From assembly GCA_910578365.1 (NCBI GenBank), contig CAJTRC010000001.1, forward strand, positions 21,388 to 85,387: a stretch of DNA of 64,000 bases, read 5' to 3'. The stretch comes from an uncultured Muribaculaceae bacterium (GTDB taxonomy: Bacteria > Bacteroidota > Bacteroidia > Bacteroidales > Muribaculaceae). The stretch's first letter is position 1. The number at the start of each line of letters is the position of its first letter. The notes under the pieces were generated by a model. That model saw nothing but the letters and a program-made list of their open reading frames with translations. It did not search any database and was not told the DNA's origin. Of the stretch, positions 49,337 to 57,694 are shown piece after piece. The position numbers and the translations under genes are program-made.

Positions 49337-50323
49337 TCAGGCATGAGAATCGTTGTGATCCGCCGATGAAGGCAGATTCGCATATCCGTTGGCATTGGCT
49401 GCTTTTGCGTCCGAACCGGAAGCGGCCTCATTGCCGTGATGCTTGGGATTGGGCATTTTAATCTTCATTTCATCGAAGCCCTTTCCGTACACACCATTGA
49501 CGTTGGCCTGGGTGATGAAGGCGTTTTTGTCTATTGACTTTATGATTCGGAAAATCGTTACCGATTCAATCTTGCGGCACATCACCAGCAGAATCTTCAC
49601 CTGGTGTTTGCTGTACCAGCCGGTGCCGTCGAGCACGGTGCATCCACGGTTGGCCTCGTTGTTGATGGCAGTGGCAATCTCCTGCCAGTGAGGAGAAAAG
49701 ATTGTGAACTGCACAGCCTGGCGGTTGGTATTTATAATCAGGTCGGTTACGTACGATACCAGGAATAGCACCATCAGACCATACACAATTTTGTCGATGT
49801 TGTGAAAGAGCAGATAACTCGACGAAATAATGAATACATCGGTGTAAAGCATTGTACGGCCAATACTTACATTGGAATGCTTGGAAACCATAGCCGCCAC
49901 AATATCCGTGCCGCCGCTGGACCCGTTATGGGTAAATGCAAGGCCGATACCGAAGCCGCACATCAGACCGCCGATTACTATATTCATTATAGGCTCGGAT
50001 GTGAACGGATGGGTGAATAGTGGCTGGAAGATACCCACAAATACCGATATCATGGTGGCGCCGAAAATAGTACCCAGCACAAACTGGCGACCTACAATCT
50101 TATACGCAAATGCCAGCAGAATGAGGTTGCATACATACTGTGCCACAGCTACCGGTATGCCGGTAAGGAAATATATAAGAGTACCGATACCGGCAAGACC
50201 ACCTATCACTACTTTTTCAGGCAGAATGAAAGCCGAAAATCCTAAGGCATATAGAGCCATGCCAAGAGTGATGAATATGTAATCTCGCGAGGTGCGCCAG
50301 AGTTTTGCCTTGTTTACAGTCAT
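49337..50323 (-). CDS. YitT-family membrane protein with DUF2179 domain
   Basis: The 328-residue protein has five or six membrane helices in the first ~190 residues (including GMALYALGFSAFILPEKVVIG and HNGSSGGTDIVA). A C-terminal cytosolic DUF2179 domain follows (about 205-285, ending NVNGVYGKGFDEMK), then a low-complexity His/Ala/Asn tail (about 295-328). YitT proteins are widespread with no proven transport substrate. It is in an operon with the EFR1 gene and divergent from the zinc-uptake genes, sharing their upstream region. Confidence 0.88.
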   Translation of the reverse strand: MTVNKAKLWRTSRDYIFITLGMALYALGFSAFILPEKVVIGGLAGIGTLIYFLTGIPVAVAQYVCNLILLAFAYKIVGRQFVLGTIFGATMISVFVGIFQPLFTHPFTSEPIMNIVIGGLMCGFGIGLAFTHNGSSGGTDIVAAMVSKHSNVSIGRTMLYTDVFIISSSYLLFHNIDKIVYGLMVLFLVSYVTDLIINTNRQAVQFTIFSPHWQEIATAINNEANRGCTVLDGTGWYSKHQVKILLVMCRKIESVTIFRIIKSIDKNAFITQANVNGVYGKGFDEMKIKMPNPKHHGNEAASGSDAKAANANGYANLPSSADHNDSHA

Positions 50324-50375
50324 TTGTGAAATTTGCTTGGATAGATTTGGTTAATTCAGGTACGGTTTGCGACTG

Positions 50376-50383
50376 CAAAGTTA
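50376..50383 (-). promoter_or_regulatory. yitT -7 box
   Basis: TAACTTTG on the minus strand, 53 bases upstream of the yitT ATG, facing the znuA box 44 bases away. Confidence 0.5.
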
Positions 50384-50400
50384 ATGTTTTTATGGGATTG

Positions 50401-50410
50401 TAAGGCCTTA
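50401..50410. promoter_or_regulatory. Palindrome midway between yitT and znuA promoters
   Basis: TAAGGCCTTA is a perfect 10-bp palindrome centred at 50405.5, exactly the midpoint between the two facing -7 boxes, where both -33 elements would lie. It is a candidate operator, possibly for a metal-responsive regulator. Confidence 0.4.
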
Positions 50411-50427
50411 AAGCGAAAAAAAATTCG

Positions 50428-50435
50428 TAAATTTG
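50428..50435 (+). promoter_or_regulatory. znuA -7 box
   Basis: TAAATTTG, 22 bases upstream of the ATG at 50458. It favours that ATG over a GTG at 50452. Confidence 0.5.
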
Positions 50436-50457
50436 TAACTGTTTTTTTACAGTGCAA

Positions 50458-51327
50458 ATGAAATTTATCCGTAACATATTGGTTGCCGCCTCCTTGACAA
50501 CTCTCTGCGCCTGCTCTGACTCCGGAGCTACAGCTCCTACTATTGCTGTGAGCGTTGAGCCGCAACGTTATCTGCTCGAGCAGCTGACCGGCGACAAGTT
50601 CAAGGTGGTGACTCTGATGAAGCAGGGCGCAAATCCGGAAACTTTTGAACCTACCATGAAATCCCGCATGGCTCTGGATTGCGCAAGCGCTTATTTTTAT
50701 GTAGGAGGTCTGCCGTTCGAGCATGCTCTGCTGCAATCAGCCACCGATATTATGGTATTGGAGTCGACCTCCGGTATTGTGCCGCTGTATGGTACACATT
50801 CGCACCACCATCATGACGACGAAGAATGTAGTCATGAGGAAAGCGGAGAGGAAGCCGACCCGCATGTGTGGACCTCGGTAAAAAACGCAAAGGTGATGGC
50901 CGATAATATGGCCCGCGGGCTCATTGCCCTCGACCCTGCCGACAGTTGTATGTATAAAAGCCGGCTGCAAAGTCTGATGGCACGCCTCGACTCACTCGAC
51001 TCGTCGATTGCCTCCCGGCTCGAACAGAGCAACGCCACATGCTTTATGGTCTGGCATCCGTCGCTGGGATATTTTGCCCGGGACTATGGTCTAGAGCAGT
51101 TGTCGGTAGGCTGGGAGTCGAAAGAGCCTTCGGCATCGGCTTTACGTCGTGCAATCGACCAGGCCCGTAGCCACGGCGCAAAAGTGTTCTTTTATCAGCG
51201 CGAATTCGATACAAGACAGACTCAGGCTATGACCTCGCAACTGGGACTGCGCACTGTAACCATCGACCCGTTGTCGTACGACTGGCAGCACCAAATGAAT
51301 ATTATCACAGATGAACTTGTCAAGTAA
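50458..51327 (+). CDS. znuA: Zinc/manganese ABC transporter substrate-binding lipoprotein (ZnuA-like)
   Basis: The 289-residue cluster A-I binding protein begins MKFIRNILVAASLTTLCAC, a lipoprotein signal (Cys19). Metal ligands by alignment are His136 (DPHVW), His200 (WHPSLGYF) and Asp270 (TIDPLS). The first ligand position has Glu61 (NPETFEP) where many ZnuA have His. A His/acidic loop, HSHHHHDDEECSHEE (114-128), is typical of zinc scavengers. It overlaps znuC by 17 bases. The permease gene is not here, so the complete transporter needs a permease encoded elsewhere. Confidence 0.9.
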   Translation: MKFIRNILVAASLTTLCACSDSGATAPTIAVSVEPQRYLLEQLTGDKFKVVTLMKQGANPETFEPTMKSRMALDCASAYFYVGGLPFEHALLQSATDIMVLESTSGIVPLYGTHSHHHHDDEECSHEESGEEADPHVWTSVKNAKVMADNMARGLIALDPADSCMYKSRLQSLMARLDSLDSSIASRLEQSNATCFMVWHPSLGYFARDYGLEQLSVGWESKEPSASALRRAIDQARSHGAKVFFYQREFDTRQTQAMTSQLGLRTVTIDPLSYDWQHQMNIITDELVK

Positions 51328-52003
51328 CTCATCAGTACGCATACCCCTGCTGCAGCTGCAGAATATAAGCATGCAGTGGCACGACCGCAGAGTATTGTCA
51401 GATATAAGTCTGGCCGTATTCCCCGGCGATTTCATGGCTATAACCGGGCCGAATGGCGGCGGCAAAACTACCTTGCTGCGAATAATGCTGCGACTGCTAA
51501 AGCCTACATCGGGCAATGTGATTTATGGAGTGGGGCTGAAATCCAACGCTATAGGCTATCTGCCTCAGAAAAACATGATTGACAGCCATTTCCCTATAAC
51601 AGTCCACGAAGTGGTGGCATCGGGTCTGCTGGCTCAGTGTCTGCCTGCTTCTCAAGTCCGCGATAAGGTAGGGTCGATGCTACGGACTGTCGGGCTTACC
51701 GAGCAGGCCAACAGCAGCATAGGACAGCTGTCCGGCGGTCAGTTGCAGCGGGCTTTACTTGGCCGCGCCATGATTTCAGAGCCATCACTGCTGATTCTCG
51801 ACGAGCCGCTTAGCTATATCGACAAGCGCTTTGAGCACCAGCTCTACGAAATTCTGGCAAGCGTGGCGCGCACAACAACCATTGTGCTGGTTTCGCATGA
51901 GATGACAGCTATTTCCGAGATGGCCAACCGACATATAATTGTCGACAACGGAATTCACGAATGTACTGCTGCTCACCACTACGTGCGCAGCGACTGCGAA
52001 TAG
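51311..52003 (+). CDS. znuC: Metal ABC transporter ATP-binding protein (ZnuC-like)
   Basis: The 230-residue ATPase has Walker A GPNGGGKTT, a Q-loop in YLPQKN, signature LSGGQLQRALLGRAM, Walker B LLILDEP and the switch VSHE. It resembles the MntB/ZnuC branch that powers zinc or manganese uptake with ZnuA. Its start lies inside the end of znuA. The next gene on this strand is almost 2 kb away, so no ZnuB-type permease is in the operon. Confidence 0.92.
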   Translation: MNLSSNSSVRIPLLQLQNISMQWHDRRVLSDISLAVFPGDFMAITGPNGGGKTTLLRIMLRLLKPTSGNVIYGVGLKSNAIGYLPQKNMIDSHFPITVHEVVASGLLAQCLPASQVRDKVGSMLRTVGLTEQANSSIGQLSGGQLQRALLGRAMISEPSLLILDEPLSYIDKRFEHQLYEILASVARTTTIVLVSHEMTAISEMANRHIIVDNGIHECTAAHHYVRSDCE

Positions 52004-52021
52004 ACGGCTGACCTGAATAAG

Positions 52022-52058
52022 AAAAACTACGGGACCGCTCCACTCAGAACGGTCCCGT
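52022..52058 (-). terminator. Terminator of the predicted RNA gene between znuC and gdhA
   Basis: A 9-bp perfect stem (52029-52037 with 52050-52058) with a 12-base loop is followed on the minus strand by AGTTTTTC. On the plus strand it could also end the znuC transcript, though with a weak tail. Confidence 0.7.
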
Positions 52059-52236
52059 TTAGCTGTCGGTCTATAGTTGTAAATAACTTTCGGTCAAATA
52101 TCTTTATACCGAAGTTGATGGTCTATAGTTAATCATGTATTCTCATACATTCTGACCGATGCAACTTTTGTTTTTCAATGGTAATGACAGACTTTAGTCT
52201 CGATTTTAAGGTAAGTAAGATGTCACTGATTTCACA
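52027..52236 (-). ncRNA. Predicted structured small RNA, about 205 nt
   Basis: A full promoter (52240-52270) and a U-tailed terminator bracket a region with no open frame longer than about 10 codons. Folding by eye gives several elements in 5' to 3' order. GUGACA pairs with UGUCAU around an AGAC-UAAA-GUCU hairpin. A GUUG/CAAC plus GGUC/GACC stem encloses AUGUAU-GAGA-AUACAU, a GNRA-capped hairpin. Next is an AACUUCGGU/ACCGAAAGUU stem with one bulged base, and last the terminator stem. The 11-mer AACTATAGACC of unassigned role occurs twice, 52 bases apart. It might be a trans-acting regulator or a housekeeping RNA such as 6S; I cannot tell which. Confidence 0.45.
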
Positions 52237-52239
52237 ATA

Positions 52240-52270
52240 CAAAGGTAGTTTTTATTTTCGATACTGCAAA
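52240..52270 (-). promoter_or_regulatory. Promoter of the predicted RNA gene
   Basis: On the minus strand TTTG (52267-52270), a 19-base spacer and TACCTTTG (52240-52247) match the consensus exactly. No protein-coding gene lies downstream before the terminator at 52029-52058. Confidence 0.68.
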
Positions 52271-52346
52271 ACTTTTTGCCAAATATTTAAATTAAAAAAC
52301 AGCCAATTATCGGAAAGTGCAAATCACTCATTTTAAATGCTGGTAC

Positions 52347-52380
52347 AAAAAAAGCAGCCCCGAAAACTCCGGAGCTGCTT
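52347..52380 (-). terminator. Terminator after gdhA
   Basis: AAGCAGC/GCTGCTT plus three inner GC pairs after one mismatch, loop AAAACT, followed on the minus strand by seven Ts. Confidence 0.78.
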
Positions 52381-52404
52381 ATGTTGATTATTGGGATAAG
52401 TCGA

Positions 52405-53742
52405 TTAGTAGATACCCTGGCCCATCATAGCGTCGGCAACCTTCATGAAGCCGGCGATGTTAGCGCCCTTCATGTAGTTGATGTAGCCGCCGGCTTCAGT
52501 ACCGTATTCAACGCACTGTTCGTGGATGCTCTTCATGATGTAGTGAAGTTTAGCGTCAACTTCTTCGGCGCTCCACTGCAGGTGTTCGGCATCCTGGCTC
52601 ATTTCGAGGCCCGAGGTAGCAACACCACCGGCGTTCACAGCCTTGCCGGGAGCATAGATGATGCGAGCGGCAATGAAGGTGTCGATAGCTTCGGGAGTAC
52701 AGCCCATGTTGGAAACTTCAGCAACGAGCTCAACACCGTTTTCAACAAGCATCTTGGCGTCTTCGCCGTTAACTTCGTTCTGGGTAGCGCAGGGCAGAGC
52801 GATATCAACCTTGCATTCCCAAGGCTTGCGGCCTGCGAAGAACTGCGAGCCGGGGAACTTATCGGCGTAGGGAGCAACGATGTCGTTGCCGCTGGCGCGG
52901 AGTTCGAGCATGTAGTTGATCTTTTCAGCATCGAGGCCGGCGGGATCGTAGATGTAGCCGTCGGGGCCGGAGATGGTCACAACCTTGGCGCCGAGTTCGG
53001 TAGCCTTCAGGGCTGCACCCCATGCTACGTTGCCGAAACCGGAAATAGCTATAGTCTTGCCCTTGAGGTCTTCGCCCTTGACACCGAGTACGCTCTGTAC
53101 GAAGTAGAGTGCGCCGAAGCCGGTAGCCTCGGGACGGATACGGCTGCCGCCGAAACTCAGGCCCTTGCCGGTGAAAGTACCGGTACACTGGCGCGAGAGT
53201 TTTTTGTACATACCGTACATGTAGCCTACTTCACGACCGCCTACGCCGATATCGCCTGCGGGAACGTCCTGGTCAGGACCGAGGTTACGCCAAAGTTCGA
53301 GGATGAAGGCCTGGCAGAAACGCATGATTTCACGGTCGCTCTTGCCGCGGGGCGAGAAGTCGCTGCCGCCTTTTGCGCCACCCATGGGCAGAGTGGTGAG
53401 AGCGTTTTTGAAAGTCTGCTCGAAACCGAGGAATTTGAGAATTGAGAGGTTTACCGATGCGTGGAAACGGATGCCACCTTTGTACGGGCCGATGGCATTG
53501 TTGAACTGCACGCGGTAACCTATGTTGTTCTGAACTTCGCCCTTGTCGTCAATCCAGGTTACACGGAAAGTGAAGATACGGTCGGGTTCGACCATACGTT
53601 CGATGATTTTGTTGCGTTCGAATTCAGGGTGCTGGTTGTATACGTCCTGAACTGACATCAAAACTTCTTTCACTGCCTGGAGGTATTCCTTTTCACCAGG
53701 ATGCTTGGCCTCAAGGGCGCTCATAATGTTGTTAATATCCAT
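52405..53742 (-). CDS. gdhA: Glutamate dehydrogenase (hexameric, GdhA type)
   Basis: The start MDINNIMSALEAKHPGEKEY at 53742 is chosen; the open frame continues 60 codons upstream, but that part crosses the promoter at 53813-53845 and is not coding. The 445-residue enzyme makes glutamate from 2-oxoglutarate and ammonia. The substrate lysine is Lys124 in PMGGAKGGSDF, with YRVQFNNAIGPYKGGIRFH before it and the GFGNVAWGAA dinucleotide loop after it. Its length is standard for the GdhA class. With glnN and the PurF-like gene it covers ammonia assimilation. It is monocistronic with its own promoter and terminator. Confidence 0.97.
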   Translation of the reverse strand: MDINNIMSALEAKHPGEKEYLQAVKEVLMSVQDVYNQHPEFERNKIIERMVEPDRIFTFRVTWIDDKGEVQNNIGYRVQFNNAIGPYKGGIRFHASVNLSILKFLGFEQTFKNALTTLPMGGAKGGSDFSPRGKSDREIMRFCQAFILELWRNLGPDQDVPAGDIGVGGREVGYMYGMYKKLSRQCTGTFTGKGLSFGGSRIRPEATGFGALYFVQSVLGVKGEDLKGKTIAISGFGNVAWGAALKATELGAKVVTISGPDGYIYDPAGLDAEKINYMLELRASGNDIVAPYADKFPGSQFFAGRKPWECKVDIALPCATQNEVNGEDAKMLVENGVELVAEVSNMGCTPEAIDTFIAARIIYAPGKAVNAGGVATSGLEMSQDAEHLQWSAEEVDAKLHYIMKSIHEQCVEYGTEAGGYINYMKGANIAGFMKVADAMMGQGIY

Positions 53743-53812
53743 AACTTTGAGTTTTAGGTCTTTAAACCTTATGTATAGATTTAAGTGGTTAGCTATGTTG
53801 GTTTGAACACCG

Positions 53813-53845
53813 CAAATATAGGCATTAAATTTGGATTCTCGCAAA
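53813..53845 (-). promoter_or_regulatory. gdhA promoter (TTTG-N21-TATATTTG)
   Basis: On the minus strand TTTG (53842-53845) and TATATTTG (53813-53820) are 21 bases apart. The leader of about 65 bases shows no obvious riboswitch. Confidence 0.68.
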
Positions 53846-53933
53846 CTTTTTGACGATTTTTTTTTCTTTTTTCTCCCGAGGCTCTTAAAGGCGATTTGGA
53901 ATAAAGGTATTTGCCGCGGCATTTATATGAATT

Positions 53934-53966
53934 TTTGTAAGTTTCCCAAAATTATTCGTAACTTTG
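53934..53966 (+). promoter_or_regulatory. DAHP synthase promoter (TTTG-N21-TAACTTTG) abutting the start codon
   Basis: TTTG at 53934-53937 and TAACTTTG at 53959-53966 form a consensus promoter; the ATG at 53971 is only 4 bases past the box, so the mRNA should be leaderless. Confidence 0.68.
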
Positions 53967-53970
53967 CAGC

Positions 53971-55026
53971 ATGAAACTACTGCCTTTTCTGTCTGAAAAT
54001 TTTTTATCGTCACGACCGCTTGTCATCGCCGGCCCGTGCTCGGCTGAAAGTGCCGGGCAGATGTTGCAGACCGCACGCGGTCTGGCGGCCGAGGGTGTGA
54101 AAATCCTGCGTGCCGGAGTGTGGAAACCCAGGACTATGCCCGGTTCGTTCGAGGGCTTCGGCACAAAGGCTTTGCCTTGGCTCGTCGACGCTGCATGTGA
54201 ATGTGGTATGCTTGCAGCCACCGAAGTGGCCAACCGCAGCCATGTCGAGGAGGCTCTGCAGGCCGGAATCGACATTTTGTGGATTGGCGCCCGCACTACA
54301 GCCAACCCATTTGCTGTGCAGGAGATAGCCGATGCTATTGCCGCTTTGGCTCCAGACACTCCTGTTATAGTAAAGAATCCGCTCAATCCGGATGTATCGT
54401 TATGGCTGGGCGCCATTCAGCGCCTGAGCCTTGCCGGAGTATGCCGGCTGGCGGCTTCGCACCGCGGTTTCAGCGTATATACACCTCAGATTTACCGCAA
54501 CGACCCTTGCTGGCGTCTGCCAATAGAGTTGCACCACCGACTGCCTGAGTTACCGTTGCTGTGCGATCCAAGTCATATTGCCGGACGACGCGACCTGGTG
54601 CCTCCCATCTGTCAGCAGGCCATGGACTTGGGGTTCGACGGCCTGATTGTAGAATGCCACAATTGCCCGGACTGCGCCTTGAGCGATGCCGCTCAGCAAC
54701 TTACTCCGGCCGAGTTCGGTTCGTTGCTGAAAAGCCTGCGTCTGAAACACGGCAACGGCAATGACCGTGAGTCGCTGGCGCAGATGCGCGCCGAAATCGA
54801 CGCTATCGATTCAGAACTGATAGCACTGCTGGCACGCCGCATGGATGTTGCACGCCGCATCGGCGATTATAAGCGGGCTGAAGGGCTGCCGGTGGTACAG
54901 ACCGAGCGCTACTCGCAACTTATGAGTCAGCGTACGGCTCAGGCTGCGGCATTAAATCTCGATGAAAATTTTATCCGTGGCATACTCGCTGCAATACATG
55001 AGGAATCGGTACGTTTGCAGCTGTAG
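53971..55026 (+). CDS. Bifunctional DAHP synthase / chorismate mutase
   Basis: Of 351 residues, 1-260 are a KdsA-like class I DAHP synthase with IAGPCSAESAGQM, KILRAGVWKPRT, WIGARTTANPFAVQEI and CDPSHIAGRRD. Residues about 265-351 are an AroQ chorismate mutase (MRAEIDAIDSELIALLARR, then IGDYKRAEGLPV). The first activity opens the shikimate pathway and the second turns chorismate into prephenate. The fusion is known in Bacteroidota, and the mutase domain can feed back on the synthase. It is monocistronic between a leaderless promoter and a shared terminator; aroE of the same pathway is at 21391. Confidence 0.95.
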   Translation: MKLLPFLSENFLSSRPLVIAGPCSAESAGQMLQTARGLAAEGVKILRAGVWKPRTMPGSFEGFGTKALPWLVDAACECGMLAATEVANRSHVEEALQAGIDILWIGARTTANPFAVQEIADAIAALAPDTPVIVKNPLNPDVSLWLGAIQRLSLAGVCRLAASHRGFSVYTPQIYRNDPCWRLPIELHHRLPELPLLCDPSHIAGRRDLVPPICQQAMDLGFDGLIVECHNCPDCALSDAAQQLTPAEFGSLLKSLRLKHGNGNDRESLAQMRAEIDAIDSELIALLARRMDVARRIGDYKRAEGLPVVQTERYSQLMSQRTAQAAALNLDENFIRGILAAIHEESVRLQL

Positions 55027-55042
55027 GCTTTATTTGCTAAGA

Positions 55043-55077
55043 AAAAAGCCGACTTGAAATCATCAAGTCGGCTTTTT
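55043..55077. terminator. Bidirectional terminator between DAHP synthase and glycogen phosphorylase
   Basis: A 15-bp perfect stem (55043-55057 with 55063-55077), loop of five, with A and T runs at either end, serves both convergent genes. Confidence 0.85.
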
Positions 55078-55098
55078 AATATTATAGTCTGTAGCTTA

Positions 55099-57657
55099 TT
55101 ATATCCAGCGGGTGAAGGCGAAGTCCTGACGGTGGGGCAGGTTCTTGTTGATAGGATAGAGGCGGAAGCCATAACGGAAGATACCCGGATCTTTCACAGT
55201 CGACTTGAGTTCGTAGGTGAGTACATTGCCTTCTTCCTTGGTTACCTTGAAGTGTTCGGTGCCGACAAATTCCTCGCCACCGTTCTCCTGACGGTAGATA
55301 ACCATTTCAAGACCCAGGTCGCGGCCTATGCCGTTGGTGTCAACGATAGCTTCAATGTGGAAAGGCTGACCGGTGATGGTGTTGCTGAGTTCACCGCTGT
55401 GGCGGATATCCAATACCTTGATGCCGTTCCACTGCGATGCGATTTTCTCTTTCCAGGCTACAATTTCCTTGGCCAGAGCATAGTCGTGGGCCTGAAGAGC
55501 CTTGCTACGCTTTGCTTCGGGTTCGTAGAAGCGCTCGATATAGTCTTCAATCATGCGCTGCATGGTGAAGTGGGGGGCGATGTCGCCAATAGAGCCCTTG
55601 ATATATTGAATCCATTCGGGCGAGTAACCCTTGGAGTTCTTGGCAAAATACAGCGGAATGATTTCGTTTTCAAGCATTGAGTATATGGTGGCTGCATCGA
55701 GCTTGTCTTGCTGTGACTTGTCGGTGTAGGTGCGCTTGTCGGTTAGCGCCCATCCGGCCTTTTCGTTGAAGCGGTAACCTTCGTACCACCAGCCGTCGAG
55801 AACCGAGAAGTTGAGCACGCCGTTCATTTCGGCCTTTTCGCCCGATGTACCGGAAGCCTCAAGCGGACGGGTGGGGGTGTTGAGCCAGATGTCGACACCG
55901 GTCACAAGACGCTTGGCAACGATCATGTTGTAATCTTCAAGGAAGATAATCTTTCCCTGGAACTGGGGCATGCGCGAGATTTCGATGATGCGCTTGATGA
56001 GGCCTTGTCCGGCACCGTCGGCGGGGTGAGCCTTGCCGGAGAAGATGAACTGCACGGGGAACTGCTCGTTGTTCACAATCTTGGCCAGACGGTCGAGGTC
56101 GGTAAACAGCAGGTGGGCGCGCTTGTAAGTGGCAAAACGGCGGGCGAAACCTATGATGAGCGCATTGGGGTTGATTTTGTCGAGAATTTTCATCACAGCC
56201 GAGGGATCGCCCTGGTTGGCAAGCCATTTGGCCTTGAAGTCGCGTTTGACGAAGTTGATGAATTTGTTCTTCAGCAGCATGCGCATGTTCCAAATTTCAT
56301 CGTCGGGCACATTGAAGATGCCTTTCCATGCTTTGGGATCGCTCTGATGTTCGAAAATCTGGAGTCCAAGCTTTTGGGTGTAGAATTCTTTCCACTCCGA
56401 TGCGGCCCATGTGGGCATGTGTACACCGTTGGTAACGTATCCTACATGGCTTTCACGCCAGTTGTAGCCCTTCCATATACCTGCGAACATTTTCTTTGAA
56501 ACTTCTCCGTGAAGCCAGCTTACGCCGTTGGCTTCCTGACAGGTGTTAAGAGCGAATACGCTCATGGAGAAGCGTTCGTTGGAATCGGGGTTCTCGCGGC
56601 CCATGTTCATGAGGTCGTTCCAGTTGATGCCGAGCTTGGCAGGATATTCACCCATGTACTTGCCAAAGAGGCTTTCGTCGAAGTAGTCGTGGCCTGCGGG
56701 CACGGGAGTGTGCACGGTGTAAAGGCTTGAAGCACGAACAAGTTCGAGAGCCACGTTGAAGTCAAGATGGTCTTCGTTTACGTAGTCGACCAGACGCTGC
56801 AGATTGAGCAGTGCGGCATGACCTTCGTTGCAGTGGTAGAGCTGGCTCTTGATGCCGAGTTTCTTCAGCATCAGCACACCGCCGATACCCAGCAGATATT
56901 CCTGTTTGATACGGTTTTCCCAGTCACCGCCGTAGAGCTGATGTGTGATGGGTCGGTCGTACTCCGAGTTCATGTCGAAGTCGGTATCAAGCAGATAGAG
57001 TTTCATGCGGCCTACATTCACACGCCAGATGTGGCTGTAGATGATTCGTCCGGGGTAGGGCACCTCCAAAATCATAGGGTGGCCGTTTTTATCGAGAACC
57101 TGCTCAATAGGGAGCTGATTGAAGTTCTGGGGCTCGTAGTTGGCAATCTGCTGACCGTCGACGCTGAGGCTTTGTGTGAAGTAGCCGTAGCGATAGAGGA
57201 AACCGACAGCAGTCATGTCCACACATGAGTCGCTGGCTTCCTTGATATAGTCGCCGGCAAGCACGCCAAGACCACCGGAGTAGATTTTCAGGCAGTTGCA
57301 CAAGCCGTATTCCATCGAGAAGTAGCTCACCGAAGGAATGTCCTTGCGCATGGGCTTCTTCATGTACTCCTTAAAGTCGGCGTAAACGCCTGTAATGCGG
57401 TCCATCATCACCTGGTCGGCAATGATTTCTTTAACGCGATCGCCGCTGAGCTGCTGGAGCAGCATCACAGGATTTTCGCCTGTGGCGCGCCACAGGTCAG
57501 GGTCAAGTTCACGGAAAAGGTTCTTGGCTTCGCTGTTCCAGACCCACCAGAGGTTCTTGGCAAGTTCATCAAGGGCCTTGAGCTGGGAAGGAAGTTCAGA
57601 CTTCACAGTGATGTCGCGCCATACAGGTGCGTTGGTATTACTAACCGGAAGTTTCAT
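55099..57657 (-). CDS. glgP: Alpha-glucan (glycogen) phosphorylase with DUF3417 N-terminus
   Basis: This 852-residue enzyme belongs to the phosphorylase branch that starts with a DUF3417 region (about 20-100, NLWWVWNSEAKNLFREL). The PLP lysine is Lys608 in EASGTSGEKAEMNG, within the family block corresponding to EASGTGNMKF of classical phosphorylases. It releases glucose-1-phosphate from glycogen or maltodextrins in the cytoplasm. It lies downstream of glycogen synthase on the same strand, with an 78-base gap that contains a small hairpin (57695-57716), so synthesis and breakdown are encoded together. Confidence 0.94.
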   Translation of the reverse strand: MKLPVSNTNAPVWRDITVKSELPSQLKALDELAKNLWWVWNSEAKNLFRELDPDLWRATGENPVMLLQQLSGDRVKEIIADQVMMDRITGVYADFKEYMKKPMRKDIPSVSYFSMEYGLCNCLKIYSGGLGVLAGDYIKEASDSCVDMTAVGFLYRYGYFTQSLSVDGQQIANYEPQNFNQLPIEQVLDKNGHPMILEVPYPGRIIYSHIWRVNVGRMKLYLLDTDFDMNSEYDRPITHQLYGGDWENRIKQEYLLGIGGVLMLKKLGIKSQLYHCNEGHAALLNLQRLVDYVNEDHLDFNVALELVRASSLYTVHTPVPAGHDYFDESLFGKYMGEYPAKLGINWNDLMNMGRENPDSNERFSMSVFALNTCQEANGVSWLHGEVSKKMFAGIWKGYNWRESHVGYVTNGVHMPTWAASEWKEFYTQKLGLQIFEHQSDPKAWKGIFNVPDDEIWNMRMLLKNKFINFVKRDFKAKWLANQGDPSAVMKILDKINPNALIIGFARRFATYKRAHLLFTDLDRLAKIVNNEQFPVQFIFSGKAHPADGAGQGLIKRIIEISRMPQFQGKIIFLEDYNMIVAKRLVTGVDIWLNTPTRPLEASGTSGEKAEMNGVLNFSVLDGWWYEGYRFNEKAGWALTDKRTYTDKSQQDKLDAATIYSMLENEIIPLYFAKNSKGYSPEWIQYIKGSIGDIAPHFTMQRMIEDYIERFYEPEAKRSKALQAHDYALAKEIVAWKEKIASQWNGIKVLDIRHSGELSNTITGQPFHIEAIVDTNGIGRDLGLEMVIYRQENGGEEFVGTEHFKVTKEEGNVLTYELKSTVKDPGIFRYGFRLYPINKNLPHRQDFAFTRWI

Positions 57658-57694
57658 AATTATAATTTCAGATTGTGTTTTTAGTTCATAAGGC

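Noticed and set aside
50800..50860. His-codon-rich CACCACCATCATGACGAC run in znuA as a possible repeat or artefact
   Set aside because: It encodes the metal-binding His/acidic loop typical of ZnuA proteins and is in frame.
52381..53445. Long open frame (about 350 codons) on the plus strand opposite gdhA
   Set aside because: It lies entirely antisense to gdhA, whose protein is a clear full-length match with catalytic motifs; the antisense frame arises from codon bias and shows no recognisable domain.
53743..53922. N-terminal extension of gdhA by 60 codons
   Set aside because: The extension crosses a consensus promoter and translates to a lysine-rich, non-conserved stretch; GdhA starts at MDINNIM.
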